A DNA stretch of 64,000 nt. It comes from Thermaceae bacterium. Lineage in GTDB: Bacteria; Deinococcota; Deinococci; Deinococcales; Thermaceae. This document shows, one piece after another, positions 53,508-61,899 of the stretch. The position numbers and the translations under genes are program-made. Each line of letters opens with the position of its first letter. Position 1 is the first letter of the stretch. The notes below the pieces were generated by a model. It saw nothing but the letters and a program-made list of their open reading frames with translations. It had not been told where the DNA came from and did no database searches. Location: positions 1-64,000 of the forward strand of contig JADMIM010000009.1 of NCBI GenBank assembly GCA_015478585.1, read 5' to 3'.

Positions 53508-54164
53508 GTGGAACTCGAGCACCTCCTCCAAAACAACCGCCGCTGGGCCGCCGGCATGCGCGAGCGCGACCCAGACTTTTTCCTCAGGCTCTCGCAGCAG
53601 CAAAGTCCCGAGTACCTGTGGATTGGCTGCTCGGACAGCCGGGTTCCAGCTAACGAGATCGTAGATTTACCCCCCGGCGAGCTGTTCGTTCATCGCAACG
53701 TGGCTAACGTGGTCGTCCACAGCGACTTGAACTGCCTCTCGGTGATGCAGTACGCGGTGGATGTGCTGAAGGTCAAACACATCATCGTGACCGGGCACTA
53801 TGGCTGCGGCGGGGTGCGGGCGGCGCTGTTGGGGATGCGGCTGGGACTGATTGACAACTGGTTACGCCACGTCCAGGACGTGTTTCAGAAGCATCAGGCC
53901 GAAGTTATGGCGCTGGAGAGCGAGTCGGAGCGAGTGAACCGGCTATGCGAGCTGAACGTGATCGAGCAGGTAGTCAACGTCTGCCACACCACGGTCATCC
54001 AGGAAGCCTGGGCCAGAGGGCAGGGGGTCGCGGTACACGGCTGGATTTACGGCCTCGAGGACGGGCACGCCCACAGCCTGCACCTCGGGGTGAGCGGGAT
54101 AGAAGAACTCGAGCCCAAATACCACGAGGCCCTCGCCGGTCTGATTACTTTGCCCAACTCCTAA
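53508..54164 (+). CDS. can: Beta-carbonic anhydrase
   Basis: 218 residues. The zinc ligands are in WIGCSDSRVPANEI (Cys, Asp-Arg dyad) and in VTGHYGCGGVRAAL (His, Cys). HRNVANVV is the usual third motif. It interconverts CO2 and bicarbonate. GTG 53508 lacks an SD, but TAGTAT lies at exactly -12 to -7 of the start, indicating a leaderless transcript. It overlaps the lipoprotein gene end by four bases in the convergent direction. Confidence 0.94.
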   Translation: MELEHLLQNNRRWAAGMRERDPDFFLRLSQQQSPEYLWIGCSDSRVPANEIVDLPPGELFVHRNVANVVVHSDLNCLSVMQYAVDVLKVKHIIVTGHYGCGGVRAALLGMRLGLIDNWLRHVQDVFQKHQAEVMALESESERVNRLCELNVIEQVVNVCHTTVIQEAWARGQGVAVHGWIYGLEDGHAHSLHLGVSGIEELEPKYHEALAGLITLPNS

Positions 54165-54631
54165 AATACCGCCACCCTGGCGACCAGATTGCGAAACTGC
54201 AAGGTTCCCCCAGTCAGGAGACCGCTCTTGAGGGCTACTCCGATATAGAGGGTTTTTTGGTTGATGCCGTTGGTGAGCCTCGAGCCGCTCCAGCTAAAAG
54301 ATTGGGCCACACCTGCTTGCAAAGCGCTCTCACCAACTTTTTCCATGGTACTGGGGTCAAAAGAGCAAGTATAAACTCCCCCAAGCACCGTGCCACAGGG
54401 CGGTGTGTCGCTCGTGTAGAACTCGAGGGTCGCGGTCTGGTTATAGGTAATTTGCCCTTGGATGCCGATGCTCTTGACCGGGGTGGGTGGAGCCTGGGTT
54501 TGTGAAGTTTGCTGGAAGGTGATGGTTGCGCTATTAGCAGCGACTGGAGAGTCGTAATCGGGAATGGCGATGCTCAGGGGAACCGCGCTACAAGCCACCA
54601 GAGCCACCGACAAAACGAGCAGTTGCTTCAT
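54161..54631 (-). CDS. Putative lipoprotein of unknown function
   Basis: 156 residues. The start KQLLVLSVALVACSAVPL has a lipobox LVAC, so the mature protein begins at Cys and is membrane-anchored outside the cytoplasm. The remainder is Thr/Ser/Gln-rich and beta-type (ATITFQQTSQTQAPPTPVKSIGIQGQITYNQTATLEFYTSD), with two cysteines that could form a disulfide. TATTAT on the minus strand at 54659-54654 is a possible -10. The family is not recognised. Confidence 0.65.
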   Translation of the reverse strand: MKQLLVLSVALVACSAVPLSIAIPDYDSPVAANSATITFQQTSQTQAPPTPVKSIGIQGQITYNQTATLEFYTSDTPPCGTVLGGVYTCSFDPSTMEKVGESALQAGVAQSFSWSGSRLTNGINQKTLYIGVALKSGLLTGGTLQFRNLVARVAVF

Positions 54632-54726
54632 ATGTCGTACCGTACCCGAAAGCATAATATTCTGATGTACAAAAGCACATCTGAATATTGGCTCCAAGCT
54701 GAAACTGCTAGCGAGCCTGACTGCTT

Positions 54727-55278
54727 CTAGCGGGCGTGCCCGCCCCCTTGGATCACCTCGAATAAAAACCAGGTGCGTCGCTCGGTCTGGTCGAGAATCA
54801 CTTCGAGTTCACTTGCCGTCGCCACATCGCGGTTTTCGTCGCAAACCTGGTGGGCAGCCCGCTGGGCCTGAGCCATCTGGCGGTTGTCCTCCATCAAGCG
54901 GCGCACCATCTCCAGGGGTTCGACCAGTTCATCGTTGTCGTCCTCGAGGGTCTGGAGCTGGCTGACGTGGGAGATGCTTCTGAGGGTAGTCCCACCTAGC
55001 CTGCGCACCCGCTCGGCCAGCACATCCACCGAATCCAGAATCTGGTCGGCCTGTTCGTCAAATAGCAGGTGCAGGTCGCGGAAATGCGAACCCGAAAGAT
55101 GCCAGTGGAAGTTCTTGGTCTTGAGGTATAGCGCAAAAGCATCGGCAACCAGCGGGTTGATGGCCTCTACGATGGCCTGCACCTCTTGGGGCTCGAGGTC
55201 AGTAGGGGTGGAGAGCACCTTGGGTGCGGGATACATGGGTTTGCTCAACAGGGCAGTATTTCCATTACGGCGGGCCAT
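54727..55278 (-). CDS. dps: Dps family DNA-binding ferritin-like protein
   Basis: 183 residues. The ferroxidase signature is KNFHWHLSGSHFRDLHLLFDEQADQILDSVDVLAERVR. Dodecameric Dps proteins store iron and shield DNA from peroxide. The N-terminal 20 residues with several Arg/Lys could bind DNA. GGAG stands before the ATG. It is somewhat longer than typical 160-170-residue Dps because of the N-terminal part. Confidence 0.93.
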   Translation of the reverse strand: MARRNGNTALLSKPMYPAPKVLSTPTDLEPQEVQAIVEAINPLVADAFALYLKTKNFHWHLSGSHFRDLHLLFDEQADQILDSVDVLAERVRRLGGTTLRSISHVSQLQTLEDDNDELVEPLEMVRRLMEDNRQMAQAQRAAHQVCDENRDVATASELEVILDQTERRTWFLFEVIQGGGHAR

Positions 55279-55744
55279 AAAGGTCTCCTTTGAGCGCTGC
55301 TCGAGTATGCCCCAAATGTTAGAGGCTAGCGTGGCAAAACGCGAATTCCATACCTGATATCTGCACGAAGCTAGCCAAGGCTAACTTTTACCCTTCTCTG
55401 CTTTGGAGAACTCGAGGAGCACTTGGTAACAGGTGCGGGGGATATACCCCGCCCCTTCAGCCTAGCACTGCCCCCCACTTTGGCTGTGGGATGTCCAACA
55501 AAGCCACAAAGCCAGGAAGCGGGCCGGGGTAACAACCCCTTAATATTGGTGCGGTTTCTGCGTAACCGGGCTTAACGGCTTTTGGTAAAAATGCCGCCCC
55601 CACTGCATAAACCGTTTTGTAACGTTACACAGTTGGGGCAGATACGGTTATTTTCGGGCTTGACACTTGTGCTCAAACCCTAATCTCAACTCCATGCAGC
55701 CCCCTACCGATTCGTTCGGGCGAGGCTCTTAGGAGAAGATAAAT
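55279..55744. promoter_or_regulatory. Long leader region upstream of the subtilase gene
   Basis: About 466 bases without a supported gene. TTGACA at 55660-55665 and TAATCT at 55681-55686, spacing 15, form a likely promoter for the protease. TTAGGAGAAG precedes its ATG. The middle part (55380-55600) is featureless to me apart from scattered C-rich tracts. A small RNA cannot be excluded. Confidence 0.5.
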
Positions 55745-57532
55745 ATGAACTCGGTAACATCACTCAAAAAGGGCTTAGCACTGGTGCTAAGCGCCATCGC
55801 TTTGGTGGTGCTTAGTGCTTGCGGTGGGAACGTCTCAGCCCCCGCCAAAGCCCCCTCCACCTCACTGGGACAAGGGTTTTTGCTGACGGTCAAAGTAAGC
55901 CCTCAGGATCTCAAAGCCGCCCTCGAGCAGAAGTTTGGTGGTAAGGCGATTGCCTGGCAGCCCAGTGCGGGATTTGCTATTTTGCAGCTCAGCAATCAGG
56001 CTGCGGCCCAGCTCAAATCCAGTGGGGTTTCGCTACAGGACGTGACCCTCGAGGCCAACCAGCCCGTACAAAGCCCTGAACTCCAAGCTCAGGGCTCGAG
56101 CGCTTGGGCCGGGGGTTGGAACGCCTGGGCCGGGGGTTGGAACGCCTGGGCCGGGGGCTGGAGCGCCTGGGCCGGGGGTATCAATGCTTGGGCCGGGGGC
56201 AGTACCTATCCTGCCGAACTTCCCGCCAACAACCGCGCAGCCTGGCTGCAAATTGGTTTGTATCAGGCCCACGCCCTCAGCCGCAACTTTGGCGCGGGGG
56301 TCAAGGTGGCGGTCATTGATACTGGCATTGACCTGAACCACCCCATCTTCCAGGGCCATCTGACTCCCAGCAACGAGTGGTACGACTTTATTGGCGACGA
56401 CGGCTATCCCCAAGACATCACCGGCGGTAAGTTCTCTGGGCACGGCACGGCAGTAGCCGGGCTTATCCTGCAAGTCGCGCCCCAGGCTACCATTCTGCCC
56501 ATCCGGGTACTCAACTCCGACGGCGGCGGCGATATCGCTACGGTAGTCTCGGCCATCAGCTATGCCATTAGCGACGGGGCTCAGATTATCAACCTTTCGG
56601 TAGGTGCTAATACCGACTCTAATTCGTTACATACCATCTCTGCTTATGCCAAACAAATGGGGGTATACATCGTGGCCTCGGCGGGCAACGATGGCAAAAA
56701 AGACGGCATTACCGCTCCAGCTAGATATTCTTGGTCTGATGATACCAAAGGCTATACCTTCGGTATTGGCAGCGTAGACGCTAACGATATGCTCTCGAGC
56801 TTCTCCAACTATGGTAGCGCCCTCTACGCCACCGCCCCCGGCGAAAAGCTCTTCAGTTCCTTTCCCGGCAACCAAGTAGCCAACGCCACCGGCACTTCCT
56901 TCGCGGCCCCATTGGTCACGGGCGCTCTCGCCCTGGCCTACTCCGAACTAACTAACCCCGCTGACAACGCCCGCTTGCAAACTTTCCTATGGAGCAGCCT
57001 GGATTTCAGCATCAACCAAAAGAACGCCAACAAAACCACCAACGTGCAGCGGCTCAACGTAGCCAACCTCATCCGTAGCCTGCCCGGCTTCACTCTACCC
57101 ACCCAGATTAAGCCGGGGGTTTATAACCTGGTCAATACCAACAGCGGCAAATGCCTCGATGTAGCCGGTAACTCTACGGCCAATGGGGGAAATGTGGATA
57201 TCTCGACTTGCAATGGCAGCACCAACCAAAAGTGGCTGATTGAAACCGTAGGCAACAACTACAAGCTCACCTCGGTCAACAGTAGCAAGGTGTTGGAAGT
57301 ATCGGGTGGGAGCACCAAACCGGGTGCTAATATTCAACAGTGGAATTACTGGGGGGGGCTCAACCAACAGTGGCTCATCCAGCCCAATGGCTCCAACTAC
57401 CAGCTTGTATCCCCTAACAGCAACCTGTGCCTGGATGTCTACAACTTTGGAACCAATGACGGCACTAACGTTCAGCAATGGTCTTGCACCGGCTCTGGCG
57501 CACAACAGTGGCAGCTCTTAGCTTTGTTCTGA
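55745..57532 (+). CDS. Lipoprotein subtilase (S8) with AWAGGWN repeats and C-terminal ricin-B lectin domain
   Basis: 595 residues. Signal peptide with lipobox VVLSAC, then a propeptide-like inhibitor region (QGFLLTVKVSPQDLKAALEQKFGGKAIAWQ) to about 118. Five tandem heptads AWAGGWN/S/IN/ST occupy 120-154. The S8 catalytic domain has Asp192 (VIDTGID), His233 (SGHGTAVAG), Asn315 (SAGND) and Ser385 (GTSFAAP). A beta-trefoil ricin-type lectin follows from about 460 with QKW/QQW repeats. It is a cell-surface protease likely to attach to carbohydrate. Confidence 0.92.
   Translation: MNSVTSLKKGLALVLSAIALVVLSACGGNVSAPAKAPSTSLGQGFLLTVKVSPQDLKAALEQKFGGKAIAWQPSAGFAILQLSNQAAAQLKSSGVSLQDVTLEANQPVQSPELQAQGSSAWAGGWNAWAGGWNAWAGGWSAWAGGINAWAGGSTYPAELPANNRAAWLQIGLYQAHALSRNFGAGVKVAVIDTGIDLNHPIFQGHLTPSNEWYDFIGDDGYPQDITGGKFSGHGTAVAGLILQVAPQATILPIRVLNSDGGGDIATVVSAISYAISDGAQIINLSVGANTDSNSLHTISAYAKQMGVYIVASAGNDGKKDGITAPARYSWSDDTKGYTFGIGSVDANDMLSSFSNYGSALYATAPGEKLFSSFPGNQVANATGTSFAAPLVTGALALAYSELTNPADNARLQTFLWSSLDFSINQKNANKTTNVQRLNVANLIRSLPGFTLPTQIKPGVYNLVNTNSGKCLDVAGNSTANGGNVDISTCNGSTNQKWLIETVGNNYKLTSVNSSKVLEVSGGSTKPGANIQQWNYWGGLNQQWLIQPNGSNYQLVSPNSNLCLDVYNFGTNDGTNVQQWSCTGSGAQQWQLLALF
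56102..56206 (+). repeat. Five-copy 21-bp coding repeat (AWAGGWN) in the subtilase gene
   Basis: The unit GCTTGGGCCGGGGGTTGGAA plus one base is repeated at 56102, 56123, 56144, 56165 and 56186 with few changes. Each encodes one Trp-rich heptad. In-frame 21-base units can expand or contract without breaking the gene. The repeat lies between propeptide and catalytic domain. Confidence 0.95.
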
Positions 57533-57556
57533 ACACATCTACCCTCATCTCCTCCT

Positions 57557-57592
57557 ACATCCCCCTTTGCGCTACGGCGTAGAGGGGGATGT
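57557..57592 (+). terminator. Hairpin after the subtilase gene
   Basis: ACATCCCCCT at 57557-57566 pairs perfectly with AGGGGGATGT at 57583-57592. The 16-base loop contains CGCTACGGCG, which can fold further. It lies 25 bases after the stop. The sequence behind it (GTCTTATC) has only a weak T tract, so termination is plausible but unproven. The next gene is convergent. Confidence 0.65.
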
Positions 57593-57659
57593 GTCTTATC
57601 GCAGTTTTCATCCACATTGCCCAGGTCGCACACACCCTGCAAAGTGCATGAAAACCGCT

Positions 57660-58274
57660 CTATATGCCCCGTTCCTTGGCAACCAGAGCAAGCTGGGTGC
57701 GGCTTTTCTGGCCCAGCTTGGCGAGCAGGCTGCTGACGTGGGTCTTTACAGTTTTCTCGGCGATGCTTAGGGAGGCCGCGATGGCCTTGTTGCTCAGCCC
57801 TCGATCGATTAATCCCAGTACCTCTCGCTCGTTGGGGGTGAGGCCAGAAAGATTGTCCTGGGTAGGATGGGCCAGCAACCGCACCGCCGCTGGGTCGAGC
57901 GGAACCTCTCCCCTGGCTGCCGCTCGGATACCGTCTAGCAGTGCCGAAGGCCCGGCGTGTTTGAGCAAATAGCCCGAGGCTCCGAGATTAATCGCCTGGC
58001 GCAGGGTGTCGGCCTCGAGAAAGCTGGTGAGTATCAAGACTTCAGGACGAGAGGAAAGGGCCAGAAAGCGGGGAATCCAGGGCAGGGCGTGCCCGTCAGA
58101 GAGCTGCAAATCGAGCAGCACGAGGTCGGGCTGGAGTTCATTCGCCGCCTTCAGCGCGGCGGTTCCACTATCCGCTTCGCCCACCACCAGCAGGTCGTCG
58201 TACAGCCCCAAAAACGCCTTCAGGCCCTCCCGCACCACGGGATGGTCGTCCACAATCAGCAGGCGGTGGGGCAT
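57660..58274 (-). CDS. NarL/FixJ-type response regulator
   Basis: 204 residues. The receiver domain has LLIVDDHPVVREGL (acidic pair), phosphoacceptor Asp in PDLVLLDLQLSDG and Lys in GYLLKHAG. The LuxR-type HTH is LTPNEREVLGLIDRGLSNKAIAASLSIAEKTVKTHVSSLLAKLGQKSRTQ. It is the partner of the histidine kinase that overlaps its start (shared base 58274) and probably controls redox- or nitrate-dependent genes. Confidence 0.93.
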   Translation of the reverse strand: MPHRLLIVDDHPVVREGLKAFLGLYDDLLVVGEADSGTAALKAANELQPDLVLLDLQLSDGHALPWIPRFLALSSRPEVLILTSFLEADTLRQAINLGASGYLLKHAGPSALLDGIRAAARGEVPLDPAAVRLLAHPTQDNLSGLTPNEREVLGLIDRGLSNKAIAASLSIAEKTVKTHVSSLLAKLGQKSRTQLALVAKERGI

Positions 58275-59500
58275 CAGGTTTTATCCTTTGTTGGGTCGCC
58301 CCCCATCCCCCGGCCCCTTCCTCCCCTTTGGGGGGAAGGGGAGGTTGATGATTCGTCTCGGAGGGGGACTTTGGCCTCGAGCACAGCTCCACTGGGCTTG
58401 CGCCCAATCATCCGCAGGCTGCCGCCCTGGGCGGCGGTGCGCTGCTCGAGCGAGAGCAGACCCATCCCGCGCCTGACCAACTCGCTCACCCCGCGCCCGT
58501 CATCTTCGACGCGCAGCCTGACCCCCCCTTGGCTGCCCTCCAGCCGAATCCAGATGTTTTTGGGGTGGGCGTGGCGCAGAGCGTTGTGTACGCCTTCTTG
58601 GGCCACGCGGTAGAGGGTTTCGGCAACTGGGTCGGGCAAGCTCAACTCCACAGAATCGAAATGTACCCGCACCACGCTATTTACCCGGTCGGCCAGGCGG
58701 CACAGCGCTGGGGTAAGCCCTTGCGAGAGGTCGGCGGGCCGCAACAGCTCGACCAGGCCGCGCAACTCCGAGAGCGCCGAGGAAACCAGCTCGGCCGAGC
58801 GCTCGAGCGAAACTTCCCGCTGCAACTCGCTCTCTCGAGCCACCCGCAAACTCAGGTCGGCGGCGAAGAGCAATTGCGCCACCGAGTCGTGCATCTCCCT
58901 GGCCAGCCGGGCTCGCTCCTCGAGGGTCGCCAGAGCCTCGCGCTCCCTGGTCTGGCGCTCCTGCAAGCGCGCGCGGCGAAAGGCCAATCCCAACGTGCGC
59001 CCCACAGCGGTCAGGAACTCCAGGGTTTCGGCATCGAAGGGTTCGCGTCCGGGAGCCGCCAGGTTGAGGATGCCCACCGGCCCCTCTTTGGTCAAGAGGG
59101 GCACGCTGGCATGAACCTCCAAGCCGCCCTTGTCGCCCTGCGCGGCCTCGAGGCGGCTACACTCGACGATGTTCACACCCCGATCCAGTTCGCCGTGGCG
59201 AAACAGCCACTGGCAGTCGCAACTACCCTCGCGCAAGCACCTGCTCTCCCCTGCCAAAAGCGCGGGCGGAAGCCCGATACGAGCCGAAAAAGCCAGCCCA
59301 CCCTGTTTGGCATCGCCGGGTTCGACATGGCTCAGAAAGACCCAGCCGGTGCTGATGCCCAGCAACTTGACGAGTTCCTCGAGCGCCTTCTGCAAAGCCC
59401 GGTCAAAGTCGGCCTCGCGGTTGAGCACGTCCAGAATGCGGTTCAGGGTGGACAATTCCTCGAGCCGCTTTCTCAGCTTGGGGACGGGAGATTTCTTCAC
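58274..59500 (-). CDS. NarX/NreB-type sensor histidine kinase with Cys-rich GAF domain
   Basis: 408 residues from GTG 59500, which overlaps the stop of the NAT gene (GTGA). A GAF domain occupies about 20-175 and holds Cys88, Cys94, Cys96 and Cys114, a pattern like the Fe-S GAF of AirS-type kinases. The HisKA_3 phosphoacceptor His204 is in AREMHDSVAQLL. The ATPase has the G-box VEDDGRG and GMGLLSLEQR. No membrane helices, so it is cytoplasmic. An in-frame ATG lies 54 bases upstream. The last 25 residues are low-complexity and derive from a palindromic repeat. Confidence 0.9.
   Translation of the reverse strand: MKKSPVPKLRKRLEELSTLNRILDVLNREADFDRALQKALEELVKLLGISTGWVFLSHVEPGDAKQGGLAFSARIGLPPALLAGESRCLREGSCDCQWLFRHGELDRGVNIVECSRLEAAQGDKGGLEVHASVPLLTKEGPVGILNLAAPGREPFDAETLEFLTAVGRTLGLAFRRARLQERQTREREALATLEERARLAREMHDSVAQLLFAADLSLRVARESELQREVSLERSAELVSSALSELRGLVELLRPADLSQGLTPALCRLADRVNSVVRVHFDSVELSLPDPVAETLYRVAQEGVHNALRHAHPKNIWIRLEGSQGGVRLRVEDDGRGVSELVRRGMGLLSLEQRTAAQGGSLRMIGRKPSGAVLEAKVPLRDESSTSPSPQRGGRGRGMGGDPTKDKT
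58314..58341. repeat. G/C-rich palindrome inside the 3' end of the kinase gene
   Basis: CCCCTTCC (58314-58321), a bulged T, CCCC, loop TTT, GGGG and GGAAGGGG (to 58341) form a 12-bp stem. It encodes part of the low-complexity SPSPQRGGRGRGMGG tail. The palindrome looks like an intergenic repeat that was captured by the reading frame and lies just before the response-regulator start. Confidence 0.7.
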
Positions 59501-60324
59501 TGCGCCAAACCCCCCGCCACCCATTCTTGATGCCGCCGGTGAACCTTGGGCCAAAGTTCGGAGGTGTCTAGCTCGAGGCCAAAATCTTCGCTCAGCACCC
59601 GCCGATATTCAGCCTCCGTCTCGATAATCCGCTGACTCACACCATCTTTCGTCACCCGCTTGAACACTGCCTCGCGCAGCGTAATAATGCCACCCGGCAC
59701 GAAGCGCTGGCACACGGTTTTCTGCACGAAGCCCGACTGTGGCGAGGTTTGCAGCCAGGCGCACCTGCTCACAAAGTCCTCGAGGGTGTGAGCCCTACGG
59801 CTGAAATCATACGTCTGCGCCGCACCATGCTGGTGGTTGTGCATTATCCAGCGCCCAGCTTCGGAACCGCGCTCGAGGCGGAACTCGAGGCCGTCCTGAA
59901 TGTAGCTGCCTTCTCGCAAGGGGATAGGTCGTAAGAAGCCGTCGCCAAACCCCACGTCCGCGATGAAATCACCTTCGGGCAAATGCACCAGCAGCACCAG
60001 GTGATTCCCATCCGCGTTCGGCCCGGCGCTGGCCCTGGGCACGGCCCCGGCGAGATAATCCAGCCGAAAGCCGAGTTCGCGCAAAGCCCAGGCCAACAAC
60101 CCGTTCATCTCGTAGCACCAGCCGCCCCGCCGCTCCAGGACGAGCTTTTGGAAAAAGCGGTTTTCAGAGAGCAGGATGGGCCTCGCAAAATGAATGTCCA
60201 GGTTTTCGTAGGGAATAGCCCGCAGATGGGCCTGGTGGACTGCGCTCAGGGTCTCGAGCCTCGGTTCCCTGGGCCCGGTGTAGCCGATGCGATGAAGGTA
60301 GGCTTCCAGCTTCACGCTATCCAT
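59497..60324 (-). CDS. nat: Arylamine N-acetyltransferase
   Basis: 275 residues. The catalytic triad Cys70 (RRGGWCYEMN), His108 (NHLVLLV) and Asp123 (FIADVGFGD) is complete and sits at the positions usual for NAT (about 69, 107, 122). It transfers acetyl from acetyl-CoA to arylamines and hydrazines. ATG 60324 fits the family start; the longer frame runs through the upstream gene. It overlaps the SnoaL-like gene by eight bases and the kinase gene by four. Confidence 0.93.
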   Translation of the reverse strand: MDSVKLEAYLHRIGYTGPREPRLETLSAVHQAHLRAIPYENLDIHFARPILLSENRFFQKLVLERRGGWCYEMNGLLAWALRELGFRLDYLAGAVPRASAGPNADGNHLVLLVHLPEGDFIADVGFGDGFLRPIPLREGSYIQDGLEFRLERGSEAGRWIMHNHQHGAAQTYDFSRRAHTLEDFVSRCAWLQTSPQSGFVQKTVCQRFVPGGIITLREAVFKRVTKDGVSQRIIETEAEYRRVLSEDFGLELDTSELWPKVHRRHQEWVAGGLAQ

Positions 60325-60721
60325 TGTGCTCCAACTTGTGCCACCATTCCCGCCACAGCACAGGTTTACCCTCAGCACCAAATTTGCCCACACTCACGCC
60401 GTCCAGACGAACTTTCTGGTTGCTTCCTGTGCGGATAAACTCCACCTTCCAATTCAGCACACCAATATCGCCATCTACCGCGAGAACATGGCCCCAAAAC
60501 CTCACCTCGCGCTGGGTGGCGAGGTTTTCCAGCCAATATTCCCGCACTGCCTCAGCCCCGTGAATCGGGGGCTCAAAGGGATTTTCCTGATAGCTCACGT
60601 CCGAGTCAAACAGCGAAGCCACAAGCTCGGCATCAGCCTTTTCCCAGGCCCGGCCCAGGATTTGCAACCAGGTCTCGAGGTGCTTTCTACGGACGCGAAC
60701 TTGCTTTGAACGCTCCGGCAT
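60317..60721 (-). CDS. SnoaL/NTF2-like protein
   Basis: 134 residues. WLQILGRAWEKADAELVASLFDSDVSYQENPFEPPIHGAEAVREYW is the cone-shaped NTF2-like pattern, followed by strands ending LDGVSVGKFGAEGKPVLWREWWH. The fold serves many ligand-binding and isomerase functions, none assignable here. It leads the NAT-kinase-regulator gene string. Confidence 0.82.
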   Translation of the reverse strand: MPERSKQVRVRRKHLETWLQILGRAWEKADAELVASLFDSDVSYQENPFEPPIHGAEAVREYWLENLATQREVRFWGHVLAVDGDIGVLNWKVEFIRTGSNQKVRLDGVSVGKFGAEGKPVLWREWWHKLEHNG

Positions 60722-60795
60722 ATATTCACCAAATGCGCCCTGTAATAAGCGTCTCGAGCTTGCTGTGCGTCAACATGGGTCGTCTCCGCTGGGCT

Positions 60796-61899
60796 TCACG
60801 GCAAAATCAAGTGTAAGTCGCCGAATTCATGCCAAAAGTAGCCCTTTTCCAGCGCGGCTTTATAAGCCACCCCCAAGTGGCGCTTCCCAGCGATAGCCTC
60901 GAGCATCATCAAGTGCGTGGCCTTCGGCTCGTGCCAGCCGGTGAGGATACCGTCCACTGCCCGCACCGGGCCCTCCGGTGTGACCACCAACTCGGTCCAG
61001 CCCTGGCTGGGATAAATCATGCCGCTTGGGTTGGTGATGGTTTCCAGGGCCCGAACCACCGTCGTCCCCACCGCGATTACCCTGCGCCCGTCGGCTTTGG
61101 CTTGGCTCACAGCTTCGGTAGTTACGTCCGGGACGCGGTAAACCTCGGCATACGGCGGTTCAAAGCTCTCGAGCGAAGCCACGCCGGTATGCAAAAGTAG
61201 CGGAACCACCAAAACCCCCTTGGCGACGAGCTGAGTGATGAGTTCAGGCGTGAACGCCCGCCCCGCAGAAGGCATTTCCGCACTGCCCATTTCGGTGGCG
61301 TAGACGGTCTGGTAGTACGAAAGCGGCCACTCTTCCTGCACATAGCCGTAGCGAATAGGTTGGCCGTGCTCGAGAAGATAGTCCAGGAAGGGTGTCGGGA
61401 AAGAAAACCTTGCCACCCACAAACGCGAATCCGCTGCCCGACCCTGTAGGGACGCATAGCTATGTGTCCCTACGCTAGCGGCCTCGTCAACCGGATAGCG
61501 CCTCAACAAAACAGCCTCAGCCCCGCCCAGCAGATTCAAGGTTTCTCCTGCTCGAGCCTCAAGGAATAGCTTGGTCGTGCCGTTTTCTGGCTTGCGCAAT
61601 TCAACGCTCCAGACCTCATCGCTCAAGTGCGTGGAAAGGTGCAGCTTCAGCTCAGTTCCATCCGCTCGATACGCGGGAAGCGCGGCGGGCAGTGTCCCCG
61701 AGGTGTTGATGACCAGCACATCGCCAGCTTTCAGAAAACTCGGAAGGTCGCGGAACTGGGCGTGAACTAAGCGGTCATCAGGCCGGTACGAGACCATCAG
61801 CCGCACCTCATCTCGAGCTAAGCCCCTGGCCTCCGGCGGTTTGTGGGCTTCCAGCTCGGGCGGCAGGGTGAAGTCCAGACCTGGTAAAACGCCCATCAC
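60796..61899 (-). CDS. QueA-like S-adenosylmethionine:tRNA ribosyltransferase-isomerase family protein
   Basis: 367 residues. Family motifs are present: DVLVINTSGTLPAALP, YYQTVYATEMGSAEMPSAGRAFTPELITQLVAKGV, and DGRRVIAVGTTVVRALE. True QueA adds the cyclopentene part to the queuosine precursor in tRNA. Motif variants (VLLLHTGVASLESFEPP, LKA-type N-terminus) suggest a divergent paralogue. A 28-base palindrome is inserted in frame in the middle, adding SVGTHSYASLQGRA-type residues. The stop lies near the window's small ORFs. It overlaps the SDR gene by four bases. Confidence 0.8.
   Translation of the reverse strand: MMGVLPGLDFTLPPELEAHKPPEARGLARDEVRLMVSYRPDDRLVHAQFRDLPSFLKAGDVLVINTSGTLPAALPAYRADGTELKLHLSTHLSDEVWSVELRKPENGTTKLFLEARAGETLNLLGGAEAVLLRRYPVDEAASVGTHSYASLQGRAADSRLWVARFSFPTPFLDYLLEHGQPIRYGYVQEEWPLSYYQTVYATEMGSAEMPSAGRAFTPELITQLVAKGVLVVPLLLHTGVASLESFEPPYAEVYRVPDVTTEAVSQAKADGRRVIAVGTTVVRALETITNPSGMIYPSQGWTELVVTPEGPVRAVDGILTGWHEPKATHLMMLEAIAGKRHLGVAYKAALEKGYFWHEFGDLHLILP
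61446..61473. repeat. 28-bp palindrome inserted in frame inside the queA-like gene
   Basis: GTAGGGAC-G-CATAG meets CTATG-T-GTCCCTAC, a complete palindrome but for one mismatched pair. It encodes part of SVGTHSYASLQG in a region where QueA relatives have no such stretch. Its style is that of mobile intergenic palindromes. The reading frame is kept. Confidence 0.85.
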
